This document shows positions 10,404 to 20,500 of a stretch of DNA of 64,000 nucleotides, piece by piece. The DNA comes from Planctomycetota bacterium. GTDB taxonomy: Bacteria; Planctomycetota; UBA1135; UBA2386. The position numbers were made by a program, and so were the translations under genes. Positions within the stretch are counted from its first letter, which is position 1. Every line of letters begins with the position of its first letter. The stretch spans positions 806,001-870,000 of the forward strand of contig JADJPQ010000002.1 in NCBI GenBank assembly GCA_016713175.1. The letters run 5' to 3'. A model generated the notes under the pieces. The model worked only from the letters and a program-made list of their open reading frames with translations. It was not told the origin of the DNA and searched no databases.

Positions 10404-12064
10404 TTGCCGCGCAGTTCCTTGGCCAGGTCGGTTTCGCCGTAGACGACTTCCATCGCGTGGATCATGCCGGCGGAGTGCACGCCGACGCAGCGATTGACCT
10501 TCTCATCGAACCAGTAGTTGCCCGGCAGCGATTCGATGTTGCCGTCGAACACCAGACCGACGATCTCGGCGTCGCGATTCAGGATCGGCGAGCCGGAGTT
10601 GCCGCCGATGATGTCGCAGGTCGACACGAAGTTGTACGGCGTGTCGAGGTTCAGCTTGCCCTTGGCCTTCATCCAGCGCTCCGGCAGATCGAACGGCGGC
10701 TGGTTGTCGAACGCGGCATTGCGCTCGAACAGGCCATTCAGCGTCGTCTTCGGCGGCACCATCGTCGTGCCGGCCTCGTAGCCCTTGACCGTGCCGTACG
10801 CCAGCCGCAGCGTGAACGTCGCGTCCGGGTACATCGCCTTGCCGTAGACGTCGAAGCGGGCCTTGTTGATGACGGTCTTGGCGCCGGCGCACTGCTCGGC
10901 GGTGACCTGGTCATAGGCCTGCATCATCCGGCGGGCGTCGACCTTCTTGCCGGCGAACTTCTCGCGCAGCTCGGCCATCGCCTTGGCGATGTCGGCGAAC
11001 GCCTGTTCGGTCTCCGGCTTGCCGTGCAGCTTGACCAGCTCGGCATCCCGCTCCTTGATCTTGTCCATCCACACCGTGTCCCGCAGGCCGTTCAGATGGC
11101 CTTCGAATGCCTTCAGCGAATTGGCGACGCCGAAGTACTGATCGCGCAGCTGGAACGCGGCTGCCTCACTGGCCGCCATCTGCTTCTTCAGCATGTCACG
11201 CGCGCGGGTCAGGTTGGCGACGATCGCCGGCACCCGGACATCGCGGTGGAACTCCATCTCGGCGTGCGTCAGCAGCCGTTCGGTGCCGCCCGGATGGCCG
11301 GACACGAACACCAGGTCGTCGGTCTTGGCGCCCTGGTCGTTCCAGTGGAAATACCACTTCGACGAATCGATCGGCTTGCCATCTTCGTAGACGCGGAAGA
11401 ACGCGCAATCGAGGTCGAAGCGCGGGTAGGTGAAGTTGTCGGGGTCACCGCCGAAGAACGCGACCTGCTTCTCGGGAGCCCAGACGACGCGGACGTCGTC
11501 GAACACGTGATAGACGTGGATCCGGAACTGGTTGCCGTCGTACAGCTCGACCGGGTCGGCCTGGATGTGCTTGGCCTTGTCGGTGATTTCCTCGCACATC
11601 GCGGTGATTGCGGCGCGCCAATCGTTGCCGCCGGCGTCACCCTTCTCCTTGACCGCCAGGATCTCCTTGGTGACGTCCTTGATCTCGATCAACTGGCGCA
11701 GCGTCAGGTCCTTGCCGGCCGGCTCGCTGCCGTACTCGCGCGAACTGAAGCCGTCCTTGACCCAGTCCTTCTCGGGCGTCGAGATCTTGTGCAGCGTCTC
11801 GAGCGCGACATGGTGGTTGGTCATCACCAGGCCATTGGGCGACACGAACGAACCCGAGCCGCCGGTGTCGAAACGGACCGAGCCGAGGCGGACGTGGTCG
11901 AGCCACTCGGCGGTCGGCTTGAAGCCGTATTCCTTCTCCAGCTTGGCAAGGGGCAGGCCATCGAACGGCCACATGCCCTCGTCGGGGAGCGTGGAGGAGG
12001 TCGGCAGGGTGATGCCGAGCGAGAGGATCGCGAGGGCCAGGCGGCCCAGGGGAAGCGTGAGCAT
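10400..12064 (-). CDS. S46 family (dipeptidyl-peptidase 7/11-type) serine peptidase
   Basis: ATG 12064 begins a signal peptide (MLTLPLGRLALAILSLG) and gives 554 aa; the frame upstream adds 16 residues without support. Near residue 70 'PNGLVMTNHHVALE' carries the catalytic His in the trypsin-like S46 pattern. Near residue 485 'DIIGGNSGSPILNRDAEIV' carries the nucleophile Ser, and the following 'GLVFDGNIESLPGNYWFD' is the family's C-terminal hallmark. Proteins of this family release dipeptides from oligopeptides in the periplasm. The typical length is near 700, so the helical domain is probably shorter here. It overlaps by 4 nt with the downstream membrane-protein gene. Confidence 0.9.
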   Translation of the reverse strand: MLTLPLGRLALAILSLGITLPTSSTLPDEGMWPFDGLPLAKLEKEYGFKPTAEWLDHVRLGSVRFDTGGSGSFVSPNGLVMTNHHVALETLHKISTPEKDWVKDGFSSREYGSEPAGKDLTLRQLIEIKDVTKEILAVKEKGDAGGNDWRAAITAMCEEITDKAKHIQADPVELYDGNQFRIHVYHVFDDVRVVWAPEKQVAFFGGDPDNFTYPRFDLDCAFFRVYEDGKPIDSSKWYFHWNDQGAKTDDLVFVSGHPGGTERLLTHAEMEFHRDVRVPAIVANLTRARDMLKKQMAASEAAAFQLRDQYFGVANSLKAFEGHLNGLRDTVWMDKIKERDAELVKLHGKPETEQAFADIAKAMAELREKFAGKKVDARRMMQAYDQVTAEQCAGAKTVINKARFDVYGKAMYPDATFTLRLAYGTVKGYEAGTTMVPPKTTLNGLFERNAAFDNQPPFDLPERWMKAKGKLNLDTPYNFVSTCDIIGGNSGSPILNRDAEIVGLVFDGNIESLPGNYWFDEKVNRCVGVHSAGMIHAMEVVYGETDLAKELRGK

Positions 12065-12333
12065 GCGGGTCTTCGGTGAGGGGAACCGGCCGGGCCGGCT
12101 TGGGCGCCGCATGGTAGTGGGCGCGGTGGCGGCGCACCATCGCGCAGCCGCGGCGTAGCGACAGCAGTGCCCCCGCTCGGCCCGCCCACGGGTGTCGGAC
12201 GTCGGTTGGCCGACGACGCCGCCGTACCCGCGTCGGGAACCAGGCGGAACGGCAACCGACTCGCCACCGAGAGCGCCGGTGCCGCTCCTGGCATGGGCCT
12301 TGCGAAGTCGCCGCTACCATGCTCGACAGGACC

Positions 12334-14808
12334 ATGATGGCCAAACCAACGTTCGTGTTGCTGTTCTGTGGGATCACCGCCCTGCCGGGCCAGACGTTGC
12401 AGTTCGAAGCCGACGGCAACCGCCCGGCGGCGGCCTTCCTCCCCGGCGCGTTCGAACACTACGGCGCCGCCGACTTCGACCGCGATGGCGATGTCGACGT
12501 CGCCGCGATCGTGCTGCAGCCGTACGTGCGACAGTACCAGCTCTCCCTGCATCGGCGCGCTGGCAGTGGCTGGCAGAGCACGGTCGCCTACGCGTTCCCG
12601 CTGGCGACGACGTTCGCGGTGGACCACGAGGTGACGATTGCCGATCTCGATGGCGACTCGCACCTCGACGTGCTGGTGACCGCGGCCATCCACGCGCAAC
12701 CGACCGGGCTGTTCTGCTTCCGCAACGACGGAGTCGGGAACTTCACGCTGCAGACGAGCACGTCGATGCCCGGCAACCGGACGCAGATCGCGACCAGCGA
12801 TGTCGACGGCGACGGCGACCCGGATCTGGTGGGTGCCAGCGTCGACACCGCCGGCCTGCCGCAGACGCTGGCGGTGCTCGGCAACCAGGGCAACTTCCAG
12901 TTCGTCGCGGTACCCGGCGCCGGCGGCAACACCACCGTGCGCGGGTTTGCGCTGGCCGATGTCGACGGCGACGGCGATCCGGATGCCGCCGCGGTCGGCG
13001 CGACCGGGGAGGTGCTGCTGCTGACGAACACCGGTGGCACCTTCGCCGCGGCCGCCATCGCCAATGGCCCGATGCAGCACGTCCTCGCCGCCGATTTCGA
13101 CGGCGATGGCGATGCCGACGTGCTCGCGCAGGCAGCCGACGGCGCCGTCGACCTGTTGCGCCAGGAATCGGGTGGGTTCGTCGCGAGTTCGGTGACGCCC
13201 GGCGGCGCCTCGACCACCGACCGCCCGGTCGGCGGCGACTGGAACGGCGACGGCGTTGCCGACGCTGCCATCGCGATCGATGGCCAACTGCTCGCGTTGC
13301 GCAATGACGGCCAGGGCGGGTTCACGACCGAGTCGATCCTCGCTGGCCGCATGCCGCAGGCCGTGGACATCGACGGCGACGGCCGGGACGACCTGCTGTC
13401 CCAGTACGGCTCCGGACTCTCGCTGGCGCTGGGGCACGCCGACCGGATGGCCATCGACAACGCGTTCGCCGACCTGCGCTACGCCGCGCTCGCGGACGTC
13501 GGCACAACGCAGGACGCGAGCGATCTCGACCGCGATGGCCGGATCGACTGGATCAAGACCCTGGACGGTACCGTGGTGATCCATCGCAACCTTGCTCCGA
13601 TGCAGTGGTCGTCGGTGCGGCTGCCGACCGCGTACGGCTACCCCGCCGTGCGAGCCGCCGATGTCGACGGCGATGGCGACGACGACCTGATCGTCGTCGA
13701 CGCATCGACCGGACTGCATGTGCTGCGCCATGACCCCGGGTTCGCCTTCGTCAGCGTGCCCCAGGCTGGCGTGGCGGTCAGCGACCTCGCCGGCATCGGC
13801 GATTTCGACGGCAACGGCCGGGCCGACGTGCTGGTCACCGCCGCTGACGGTTCCTTGCAGCTGCTGCGCAGCCAGCCAGGCGGTGTGTTCGCGCCTCCCA
13901 CGTTCGTCGCCACGGGAGCGTCCAGACCCGCGATCTCCGACTGGGACGGCGACGGCGATCTCGACCTGATCGTCGGCAACGCGATCTCACCGTGCGGCAC
14001 GCTGCTCGTCAACGACGGCAGCGGCGCATTCGCGCTCGGCAATGAGTGCTTCGCCAGGACCCTGAATGGCTACAGGCTGGCCCGTCTCGTGACGGTGGAT
14101 CTCGACGGCGACGGCGATGCGGAGCTGTTCTCCTACGGTTATGGCGGCGGCATCTCGTTGCTCAACACCGGCAACGGACTGGTCCCCGGGCAGATCGTCT
14201 CGCTGGCCACGGGCTCGCCCCTGATGAAGCCGCTGTTCGCGGACTGGGACGACGATGGCGACATCGATCTGCTGCACGCGGGCAGCGACGCCGAATTGTG
14301 GCTCAATGCCGGCAATGGTCGCCTCGACCACGTCACGACGACGCGGATCGGCTCGCGTTCGGTGTTGGCAGCGATCGCCGCCGATCTCGACGGGGATGGC
14401 GACCCCGATCCGTTGGGCACGACCGGCGTCAACGCGAACCAGCGCATCAACCACCTGCGGTCGGCAACCACGCTCGAACGACCGACGCCGGGCGCGCAGA
14501 TGCGCGTTCGGCTCGCTCACGAACCGGGGTTCGCCACCGGCAGCACGGCGTGCATCCCGTTGGTGGCGCTGGCGCCCCGCGCCGTGCCGCTGGCCATCCC
14601 GGGCTTCCGCGGCAAGTGGCAGCTCGACATCCAGACGACCGTGGCGTTGCCGCTGCTCGTGCTCGGCGCGCCTGCGGGCATCGGCGAGGTCACGCTCCCG
14701 GTGCCCAACGTCGCGGATCTGCTCGGTCTCGACGTCTATCTCCAGGGCCTGCTGCTCGCGAACGTGCCGGCCTTCACGCCGGCGGTGCACGAACGCGTGC
14801 AGCGGTGA
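12334..14808 (+). CDS. Secreted FG-GAP/VCBS repeat protein
   Basis: Start ATG 12334 (second ATG at 12337) begins a short signal peptide, MMAKPTFVLLFCGITALPGQ, and follows ACAGGA; ATG 12319 is possible but adds only charged residues. The product (824 aa) holds more than ten FG-GAP blades with D-V/L-D-G-D-G-D loops at roughly 60-residue spacing. A C-terminal module contains 'VTLPVPNVADLLGLDVYLQ', related to the one on the proteins ending at 2211 and 5246. Expected extracellular and calcium-dependent. The promoter region lies in the 270-bp divergent gap to the S46 peptidase gene, with TACCAT at 12315-12320. Confidence 0.9.
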   Translation: MMAKPTFVLLFCGITALPGQTLQFEADGNRPAAAFLPGAFEHYGAADFDRDGDVDVAAIVLQPYVRQYQLSLHRRAGSGWQSTVAYAFPLATTFAVDHEVTIADLDGDSHLDVLVTAAIHAQPTGLFCFRNDGVGNFTLQTSTSMPGNRTQIATSDVDGDGDPDLVGASVDTAGLPQTLAVLGNQGNFQFVAVPGAGGNTTVRGFALADVDGDGDPDAAAVGATGEVLLLTNTGGTFAAAAIANGPMQHVLAADFDGDGDADVLAQAADGAVDLLRQESGGFVASSVTPGGASTTDRPVGGDWNGDGVADAAIAIDGQLLALRNDGQGGFTTESILAGRMPQAVDIDGDGRDDLLSQYGSGLSLALGHADRMAIDNAFADLRYAALADVGTTQDASDLDRDGRIDWIKTLDGTVVIHRNLAPMQWSSVRLPTAYGYPAVRAADVDGDGDDDLIVVDASTGLHVLRHDPGFAFVSVPQAGVAVSDLAGIGDFDGNGRADVLVTAADGSLQLLRSQPGGVFAPPTFVATGASRPAISDWDGDGDLDLIVGNAISPCGTLLVNDGSGAFALGNECFARTLNGYRLARLVTVDLDGDGDAELFSYGYGGGISLLNTGNGLVPGQIVSLATGSPLMKPLFADWDDDGDIDLLHAGSDAELWLNAGNGRLDHVTTTRIGSRSVLAAIAADLDGDGDPDPLGTTGVNANQRINHLRSATTLERPTPGAQMRVRLAHEPGFATGSTACIPLVALAPRAVPLAIPGFRGKWQLDIQTTVALPLLVLGAPAGIGEVTLPVPNVADLLGLDVYLQGLLLANVPAFTPAVHERVQR

Positions 14809-14824
14809 CCGGTCGCCAGCTGAC

Positions 14825-15331
14825 TCAGGCCGACTGCTGCCGCACGCCGTGGTGACCCCGGTGCACCGCCGTCGACAGCATCGTGCCGCCGGCCTGCGCC
14901 AGGACCGCGCGGGCCTTCGCTGCGTGCGCACCGTCGGTGTTGACCGCCAGCAGGACGGCGCCACCCTCGAGCATGTGTTCGTACTCTTCCTGGACCTGAT
15001 GGCCGGTCGCGGAACCGATCAACAGGCCCACGGCGGCGCCGACGACCGCGCCGACCACCGCACCGAGCAAAGCACCGTGGAGCAACGTGAATTCCCAGAT
15101 GGCGGACAGGCCGGCGCCGGCGATCGCGGAACCCGCCGCACACAGCGCGGCGCCGAGCATGGCACCGCGCGCGAGATCGGACGTCTCCTGCCCGACCTTG
15201 TGGTGGTAGTCGGGAGTGTCGTGATCGATCCGGTCGATCCGTTCTTGTGCAAACCCTGCGGCACCGAGCATCTGCATGGCGCGCTGCGCCGCCTGCGGAT
15301 CCGCGAACACACCGGTCACGGTCGTCTCCAT
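14825..15331 (-). CDS. YflT/general-stress-protein-17M-like protein with glycine zipper
   Basis: ATG 15331 is preceded by ACAGGAG with 7-nt spacing and gives 168 aa. Residues 1-35 (METTVTGVFADPQAAQRAM, then helix and 'GFAQERIDRID') match the ferredoxin-like repeat of heat-induced stress protein YflT/DUF1269-type proteins. A central Gly/Ala-rich stretch ('GALLGAVVGAVVGAAVGLLIG') is a glycine zipper suggesting membrane insertion. The C-terminal part repeats the same alpha-beta fold ('GAVLLAVNTDGAHAAKARAVL'). Likely a stress-related membrane-associated protein. Converges on the FG-GAP gene. Confidence 0.75.
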   Translation of the reverse strand: METTVTGVFADPQAAQRAMQMLGAAGFAQERIDRIDHDTPDYHHKVGQETSDLARGAMLGAALCAAGSAIAGAGLSAIWEFTLLHGALLGAVVGAVVGAAVGLLIGSATGHQVQEEYEHMLEGGAVLLAVNTDGAHAAKARAVLAQAGGTMLSTAVHRGHHGVRQQSA

Positions 15332-15481
15332 CGGTTGCTCCTGTCGGGACTGCGGGAAGCCGGTCGGCCGTGCCGCCGGCGGTGTTGAACCAAGGTGGGA
15401 AGTCTGCCGCGGATGGCCGGGGCCGGGACTACGCAAGAGTGCTGAGAATGGCTGCCCGGCCCGACAGGCCAGCCGGCCACT

Positions 15482-15925
15482 TCACTCCGCCAGACACTTC
15501 CACACCGCATCCGCCGGGTCGCTGTAGAACTCGATGCCGATCCTGGTCCACAGTTCGTCGGGCAGATCGTTGAGCTGCCGGCGAGCTGCCCCCGGCATCA
15601 GCAACGTCACCGCCTTCTTGTCGACGGCCAGCTCAGCGATCGCGACCGGGTTCCTCAGCATCTCGATCGACCCGCCGAAGTTCAGCGGCCCGACCAGGAT
15701 CGTGGCGCCCCGCGGGTTCCGCTCGAGGAGCGCGCCCACCAGTTGGCGCGAGCAGCAGATCGAACGGATGTTGCGCAACACGTTCGGGCTCCATGGGGAC
15801 GTGCAGGGGATCAGCGGAGCGGCGCTGCCGTACATCGACGGTGAGGTGGCGCTGCCGGCGTAGCCTTGGCCAACTGACTGCAACTGCCAGGAACCCCGCT
15901 GACCGCTGGCCTCCACCCCCGCCAC
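15482..15925 (-). pseudogene. C-terminal fragment resembling BrxL/Lon-type ATP-dependent protease
   Basis: The frame encodes 147 aa. The last roughly 95 residues read like the end of a Lon-family protease of the BrxL kind: 'GPLNFGGSIEMLRNP', then 'VAIAELAVDKKAVTLLMP', 'ARRQLNDLPDELWTRIGI' and the terminal 'EFYSDPADAVWKCLAE'. The first 50 residues show no family similarity, and the AAA+ module and the catalytic Ser region of a full protein (about 680 aa) are absent. The upstream side is taken by the divergent MFS gene, so this looks like a 5'-deleted remnant of a BREX-type defence gene. A small functional domain is possible but less likely. No other BREX gene is visible in the window. Confidence 0.5.
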
Positions 15926-15984
15926 CGCGCAAGATCCCGCCCGCCCATCTCCCTCGTGCGGGCCAGCCCCGGCCCGATCTGCCC

Positions 15985-17556
15985 ATGAACATGCAGCAAG
16001 ACGGCATCGCTCCCAATTCCGCTCGTCTCCTCTGGGCCGGCTTCGCGGCCATCCTCGCCGCCGGCGTCGGTTTCGGCATCCGCGGCGGCATCCTCGCCGC
16101 CTGGGGCAGCGAATTCGGCTTCACCTCGCAGGTGCTCGGCGAGATCAGCGGTTCCGGCCTGACCGGCTTCTGCTTCGGCATCATCCTCGGTGGTCTGGTC
16201 TGCGACCGCATCGGCTACGGCAAGCTGGTGGTCGCCGCGTTCCTGCTGCACGTGGTCTCCGCCGCGGTCACGCTGGCAGCCAGTCCGACCCAGGCCCCCG
16301 GCACCGCGCACGCGCTGCTCTACTGGGGCACGTTCATCTTCGCGCTGGCGAACGGCACGCTCGAGGCGGTCGCCAACCCGCTGGTCGCGACGCTGTTCCC
16401 GAACAACCGCACCCACTACCTCAACATCCTGCACGCCAGCTGGCCGCTCGGCCTCGTGCTCGGCGGCGTCATCGGCTGGGTGCTCGGCGACGGCCTCGAG
16501 GTGCACTGGAAGGTGCAGCTGGCGCTGTTCCTGGTGCCGACGCTGTTCTACGGCTTCCTGTTCTTCGGCCAGCACATGCCGAAGTCGGAGGCCACGCAGC
16601 AGGGCATCGGCCTCGGCGAACGGCTGCGCGACGTCGGCATCGCCGGCGGCCTCGTGGTGTGCGCGCTGATCGCGCTGTTCTTCGCCGGCGCCATGGGGTT
16701 GCCGACCGCGGTTGCCTGGGGCATCGCCGGCGTGCTGCTGCTCGCCGTCGGCTGGCTGACCCAGTTCAGCTTCGGCGCCTGGGTGCTGTTCGTGCTGTTC
16801 GTCACCCACGCGCTGGTCGGCGCGGTCGAACTCGGCACCGACGGCTGGATCCAGAACATCACCGGCAACATCCTGACGTCGGAGCAGGGCAAGATCCTGT
16901 TCGTGTTCACGTCGCTGGTGATGTTCGGCCTGCGCTTCTGCGCCGACTTCATCGAGAAACGGCTCGGCCTGTCGCCGGTCGCGATCCTGCTGGTCTGCGC
17001 GGTGTTCGCCTGCGTCGGCCTCAACCTGGTCTCCGGCGTCACGTCGTTCGTCGGCGCGATGGCGGCACTGACGGTCTACGCCATCGGCAAGACGTTCTTC
17101 TGGCCGACGATGCTCGCGGTCGCCAGCGACCGCTTCCCGCGGACCGGCGCGATCGCGATCTCGATCATGGGCGGCATCGGCATGATGTCCGGCGGCCTGC
17201 TGGGCGCGCCCGGCCTCGGCTACGCCAAGGACCGCTTCGCGGGTGCCGAACTGCAGGCGCAGGCGCCGGCGGTCTACGCGGCGAACAAGGCCGAGGACCC
17301 GAGCCAGTTCCTGTTCTTCGAACCGGTGCATGGCCTCGACGGCAAGAAGCTCGGTGCGGCGCAGAAGGCGGCCCCGGCCGAACGCACGACCGAGCAGCAG
17401 GCGCTGATCGCGGCGAGCATCGTCGGCGACCGCAAGACGCTGGTGGCCGACTCGGTGATCCCCGCGGCGATGGGCGTGCTGTTCCTGGTGCTGCTGCTGC
17501 ACTTCCGCGCCGGCGGCGGCTACCGGGCGCTGCGGATCGACGAGGATCGGGGCTGA
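15985..17556 (+). CDS. MFS sugar permease
   Basis: ATG 15985 gives 523 aa with 12 predicted transmembrane helices, beginning with a short cytoplasmic tail (MNMQQDGIAPNSARLLWAGF) and the helix 'FAAILAAGVGFGIRGG'. Features typical of MFS: 'GGLVCDRIGYGKLVV' (loop 2-3 motif A variant) and 'NGTLEAVANPLVATLFP', which resembles the fucose/glucose permease subgroup. An unusual soluble insert after helix 11 ('AGAELQAQAPAVYAANKAED' region, about residues 410-475) precedes a last helix. Gene context with the Gfo/Idh/MocA and DUF1080 genes suggests uptake of a sugar or sugar derivative. Converges tail-to-tail with the 1716-aa gene, stops 3 bp apart. Confidence 0.85.
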   Translation: MNMQQDGIAPNSARLLWAGFAAILAAGVGFGIRGGILAAWGSEFGFTSQVLGEISGSGLTGFCFGIILGGLVCDRIGYGKLVVAAFLLHVVSAAVTLAASPTQAPGTAHALLYWGTFIFALANGTLEAVANPLVATLFPNNRTHYLNILHASWPLGLVLGGVIGWVLGDGLEVHWKVQLALFLVPTLFYGFLFFGQHMPKSEATQQGIGLGERLRDVGIAGGLVVCALIALFFAGAMGLPTAVAWGIAGVLLLAVGWLTQFSFGAWVLFVLFVTHALVGAVELGTDGWIQNITGNILTSEQGKILFVFTSLVMFGLRFCADFIEKRLGLSPVAILLVCAVFACVGLNLVSGVTSFVGAMAALTVYAIGKTFFWPTMLAVASDRFPRTGAIAISIMGGIGMMSGGLLGAPGLGYAKDRFAGAELQAQAPAVYAANKAEDPSQFLFFEPVHGLDGKKLGAAQKAAPAERTTEQQALIAASIVGDRKTLVADSVIPAAMGVLFLVLLLHFRAGGGYRALRIDEDRG

Positions 17557-17559
17557 CCG

Positions 17560-20500
17560 TCAGCGCACCGTGCGCAACACCGGCTGCGGATCGAGCTGCA
17601 GCCGGAAGTTCTTCAGGCGGACCTCGGTTGGCCCGCCCGAATGCACCTGCGGCGCGATCACCCCGCGCCTGGCGCCAGTGGGATCGACGAAGTCGACCGT
17701 GCGCACGCCGTTGATCGCCAGCTGCACGCGATCGCCGACCGCGAGGATCTCGTAGGTGTTCCACTCACCGGGCTTGTGCGGCTCGGCCGCCGGCCGCTGC
17801 AGCACGCCGCGCCCGCCTTCCTCGTAGAGCAGGCCCCACCAGCCCTGGCCGATGTCGGCCTGGTAGCCCTTCATCTCGCCGCCGTCCTGCGGTTCGCTGC
17901 GGAACTGGATGCCGGAGTTGGCGGTGTCCGGGGTCAGCTTGACGTCGACGATCAGCCGGAAATCGCCGAGCAGCAGATCGCTGCGCGCGAACGAATTGTG
18001 CTGCAGGCCCTGTTCGGTGTGGCCGATCAGTTCGCGCTTCTCGACCCGCCAGACCTTCGGGTCGGCGGTCCAGCCGGCAAGTGACGTGCCGTCGAAGAAG
18101 CTGCCGAGGTTCTCCTTCGATGCCAGCAACGGCGCCTGCGCCTTGCCCATCAGGTAGCCGATCAGGTCGCGCACTTCGGGTTCGGTCAGCATCTGCAACT
18201 GGCCCGGCGGCATCAGCGACGCCTTGCCGTACTCGATCGCCTTGCGTTCGTTCGTGTCGGCGGCGAGGTCGCGCCGGGCCAGGATCAACGTGCCGGCGAG
18301 CGTCTTCAGCGTCACCGCTTCCGGCGTGTCCTTGACGAGGTTGCCACTGAGCAGCCGACCGTCGGCGAGCGCGACGTTGACGATCTGGTAGTCCTTGCCC
18401 ATCTCGGCGGACGGATCGATCACGTTCGACAGCAGGTAGCTCAGGTCGCTGCGGTTGCTGCCGGTCAGGTCCGGGCCGATCGTGCCGCCGACGCCATACA
18501 GCTGGTGGCAGGCCTGGCAGGTGCGCGCGAAGATCGCGCGGCCGGAGCTGTGATCGGCATTCGCCAGGAACTCGGGGGTGAGCAGCGCCTTGTAGCGGGC
18601 GATGTCGGCTTCGGCCGACTGGCTGGGCGCCACCGAGCGCCCCCACGCCCGCTGCAGCAGGGTCTCGACTTCGGCATCGCCGAGCCCCTGCAACTGTCGG
18701 CGCAGCGACGCGGCGTCGAGCAGCCGCGGACTGGCCTCGCCGGCGATCACCGCGCCGAGGAACGCACGAGCCGAACCGGGCCGGGCCGCCAGTGCCGACA
18801 GTGCCACTTCGCGGTCGGTCGGATCGAGGTCTGGCAGCACGGCGAGGATCCGCGCCGGCGCTTCGGGCAGATCGTAAGCACCGAGTCCTTGCAGCGCGGC
18901 GCCACGCAGTTCGGGTTCGTCCAGCACCTGCAGCAACAGCGGGCCGGTTTCGACATCGCGCAACCGCACCAGCCCCTCCAACGCCGCGCGGCGGCGCCGG
19001 ACGGATTCCTCGCGGTCGGCGAGCCGGGCGCGGAACGCCGGCGCCAGCGTACGATCGCCGAACGCCAGCGCGACGTCGGCCGCGCGATCGCGCACCTTGG
19101 CGTCGACGTGCGCGGCCAGCGCCGAACTGACGTTGGTCCAGCCGTGCGGCGGCTCCATGCCGGGCAGCTGCTTCTGCGCCGCGACGAGCGCCTCGAGGAT
19201 CTCGAGGTGCGGTGCGTCGGGCCGAGCCAGTTCGGCCACGACTGCCTGCCGCTGTGTTTCGGTGCCGATGGCGGCGCGCCGCCACAGCAACGAACGGACA
19301 CGCGGCAACGCGGTGCCGCGCACCAGGGCCACGAACTCGTTGTCGAGCGCCGCCGCCAGCGATTCGACGCCATAGAACAACAGCGTCGGGATGTTGTGGT
19401 CGTCGTTGTCCTCGCCATGGGCGAGCAGCGCGATCGCGAGTTCGCGCCGTTCGACGACCGGCAACCGCTGCAGCGCCGACGCCATCTGGCTGCGGACGCT
19501 GGCCGCGCGTTCGCGCCTGGCCATCCCCGGCAACGCCGCGATCACCTCCGGGAACCGGTCCGGAACCTCGGCGGCCAGCCGGACCGCGTAACCGCGCAAG
19601 TCCTCCGCTGGCGAACGCAGCGTTGCCAGCAGTTCGTCCTGGGGCAGCGCCCTGGCGCCATGCAGCGCCCACAGCGCGCGCAACCGGACCAACGGATCGG
19701 CGTCCCCGCGCAACGCCGCCCTCAGCTTCGCCAGCGCCGTCGCCGTGAGCTGACCGCGCTCCTGCAGCAACCGCCGCGCGTGCGCACCGGCGAAGTCGTC
19801 GGCCCCGACCGCCAGCACCGCCAGTTGGTCATCCGACAGCCGATCGAACGCGACCGCGCGTGGCGTCGCCGTGCCGAACGCCAGCCGGTACAGCCGACCG
19901 TTCGTCCGATCCCAGATCTCCGGCTTGGTCCGGTGGCAGGCGTTCTTGTCGTACCAATCGATGAAGAACACCTCGCCGGACGGTCCTTGCCGCAGCGCAA
20001 CGCCACGGAACCACGGATCGTTGGCGCGCACCAGGTCGGGCGCGTGGTGCCCGACGTAGCCGCTGCCCTGCCGTTGCACCCGGTCCTGATTGCAGCGATT
20101 GCCGTGGATGTTGAAGAACAGGATCGCGTTGCGGTACTCGGACGGGAACTGCTCGCCCTTGTAGATCAAGGTGCCGCAATGCGCGTGGCCGCCGCCGGCG
20201 AGGTCGGTGCCGGGATCGGCGATCGGCCGGTTGCGCCCGCCCCACCACGCGTGATCCCCGGTGCTGCCTTCATAGTGCTTGTGGTCGGCGATCGTCGCGA
20301 TCTCGATCCACGGGTTGGCATCGAAGTGGCTGCCACCCTGCCGCTGGTAGCGTCCGCCCGGAACCATGTGCCACAGGTGCGGGATCACGCAGCAGGCCAG
20401 GAACGCCTCGCCGCGGTCGTCGAAATCGACGCCCCAAGGATTGCTGGTGCCCCACGCGAACACCTCGAACTCGCGTCGCGTCGGATGAAAGCGCCAGACG

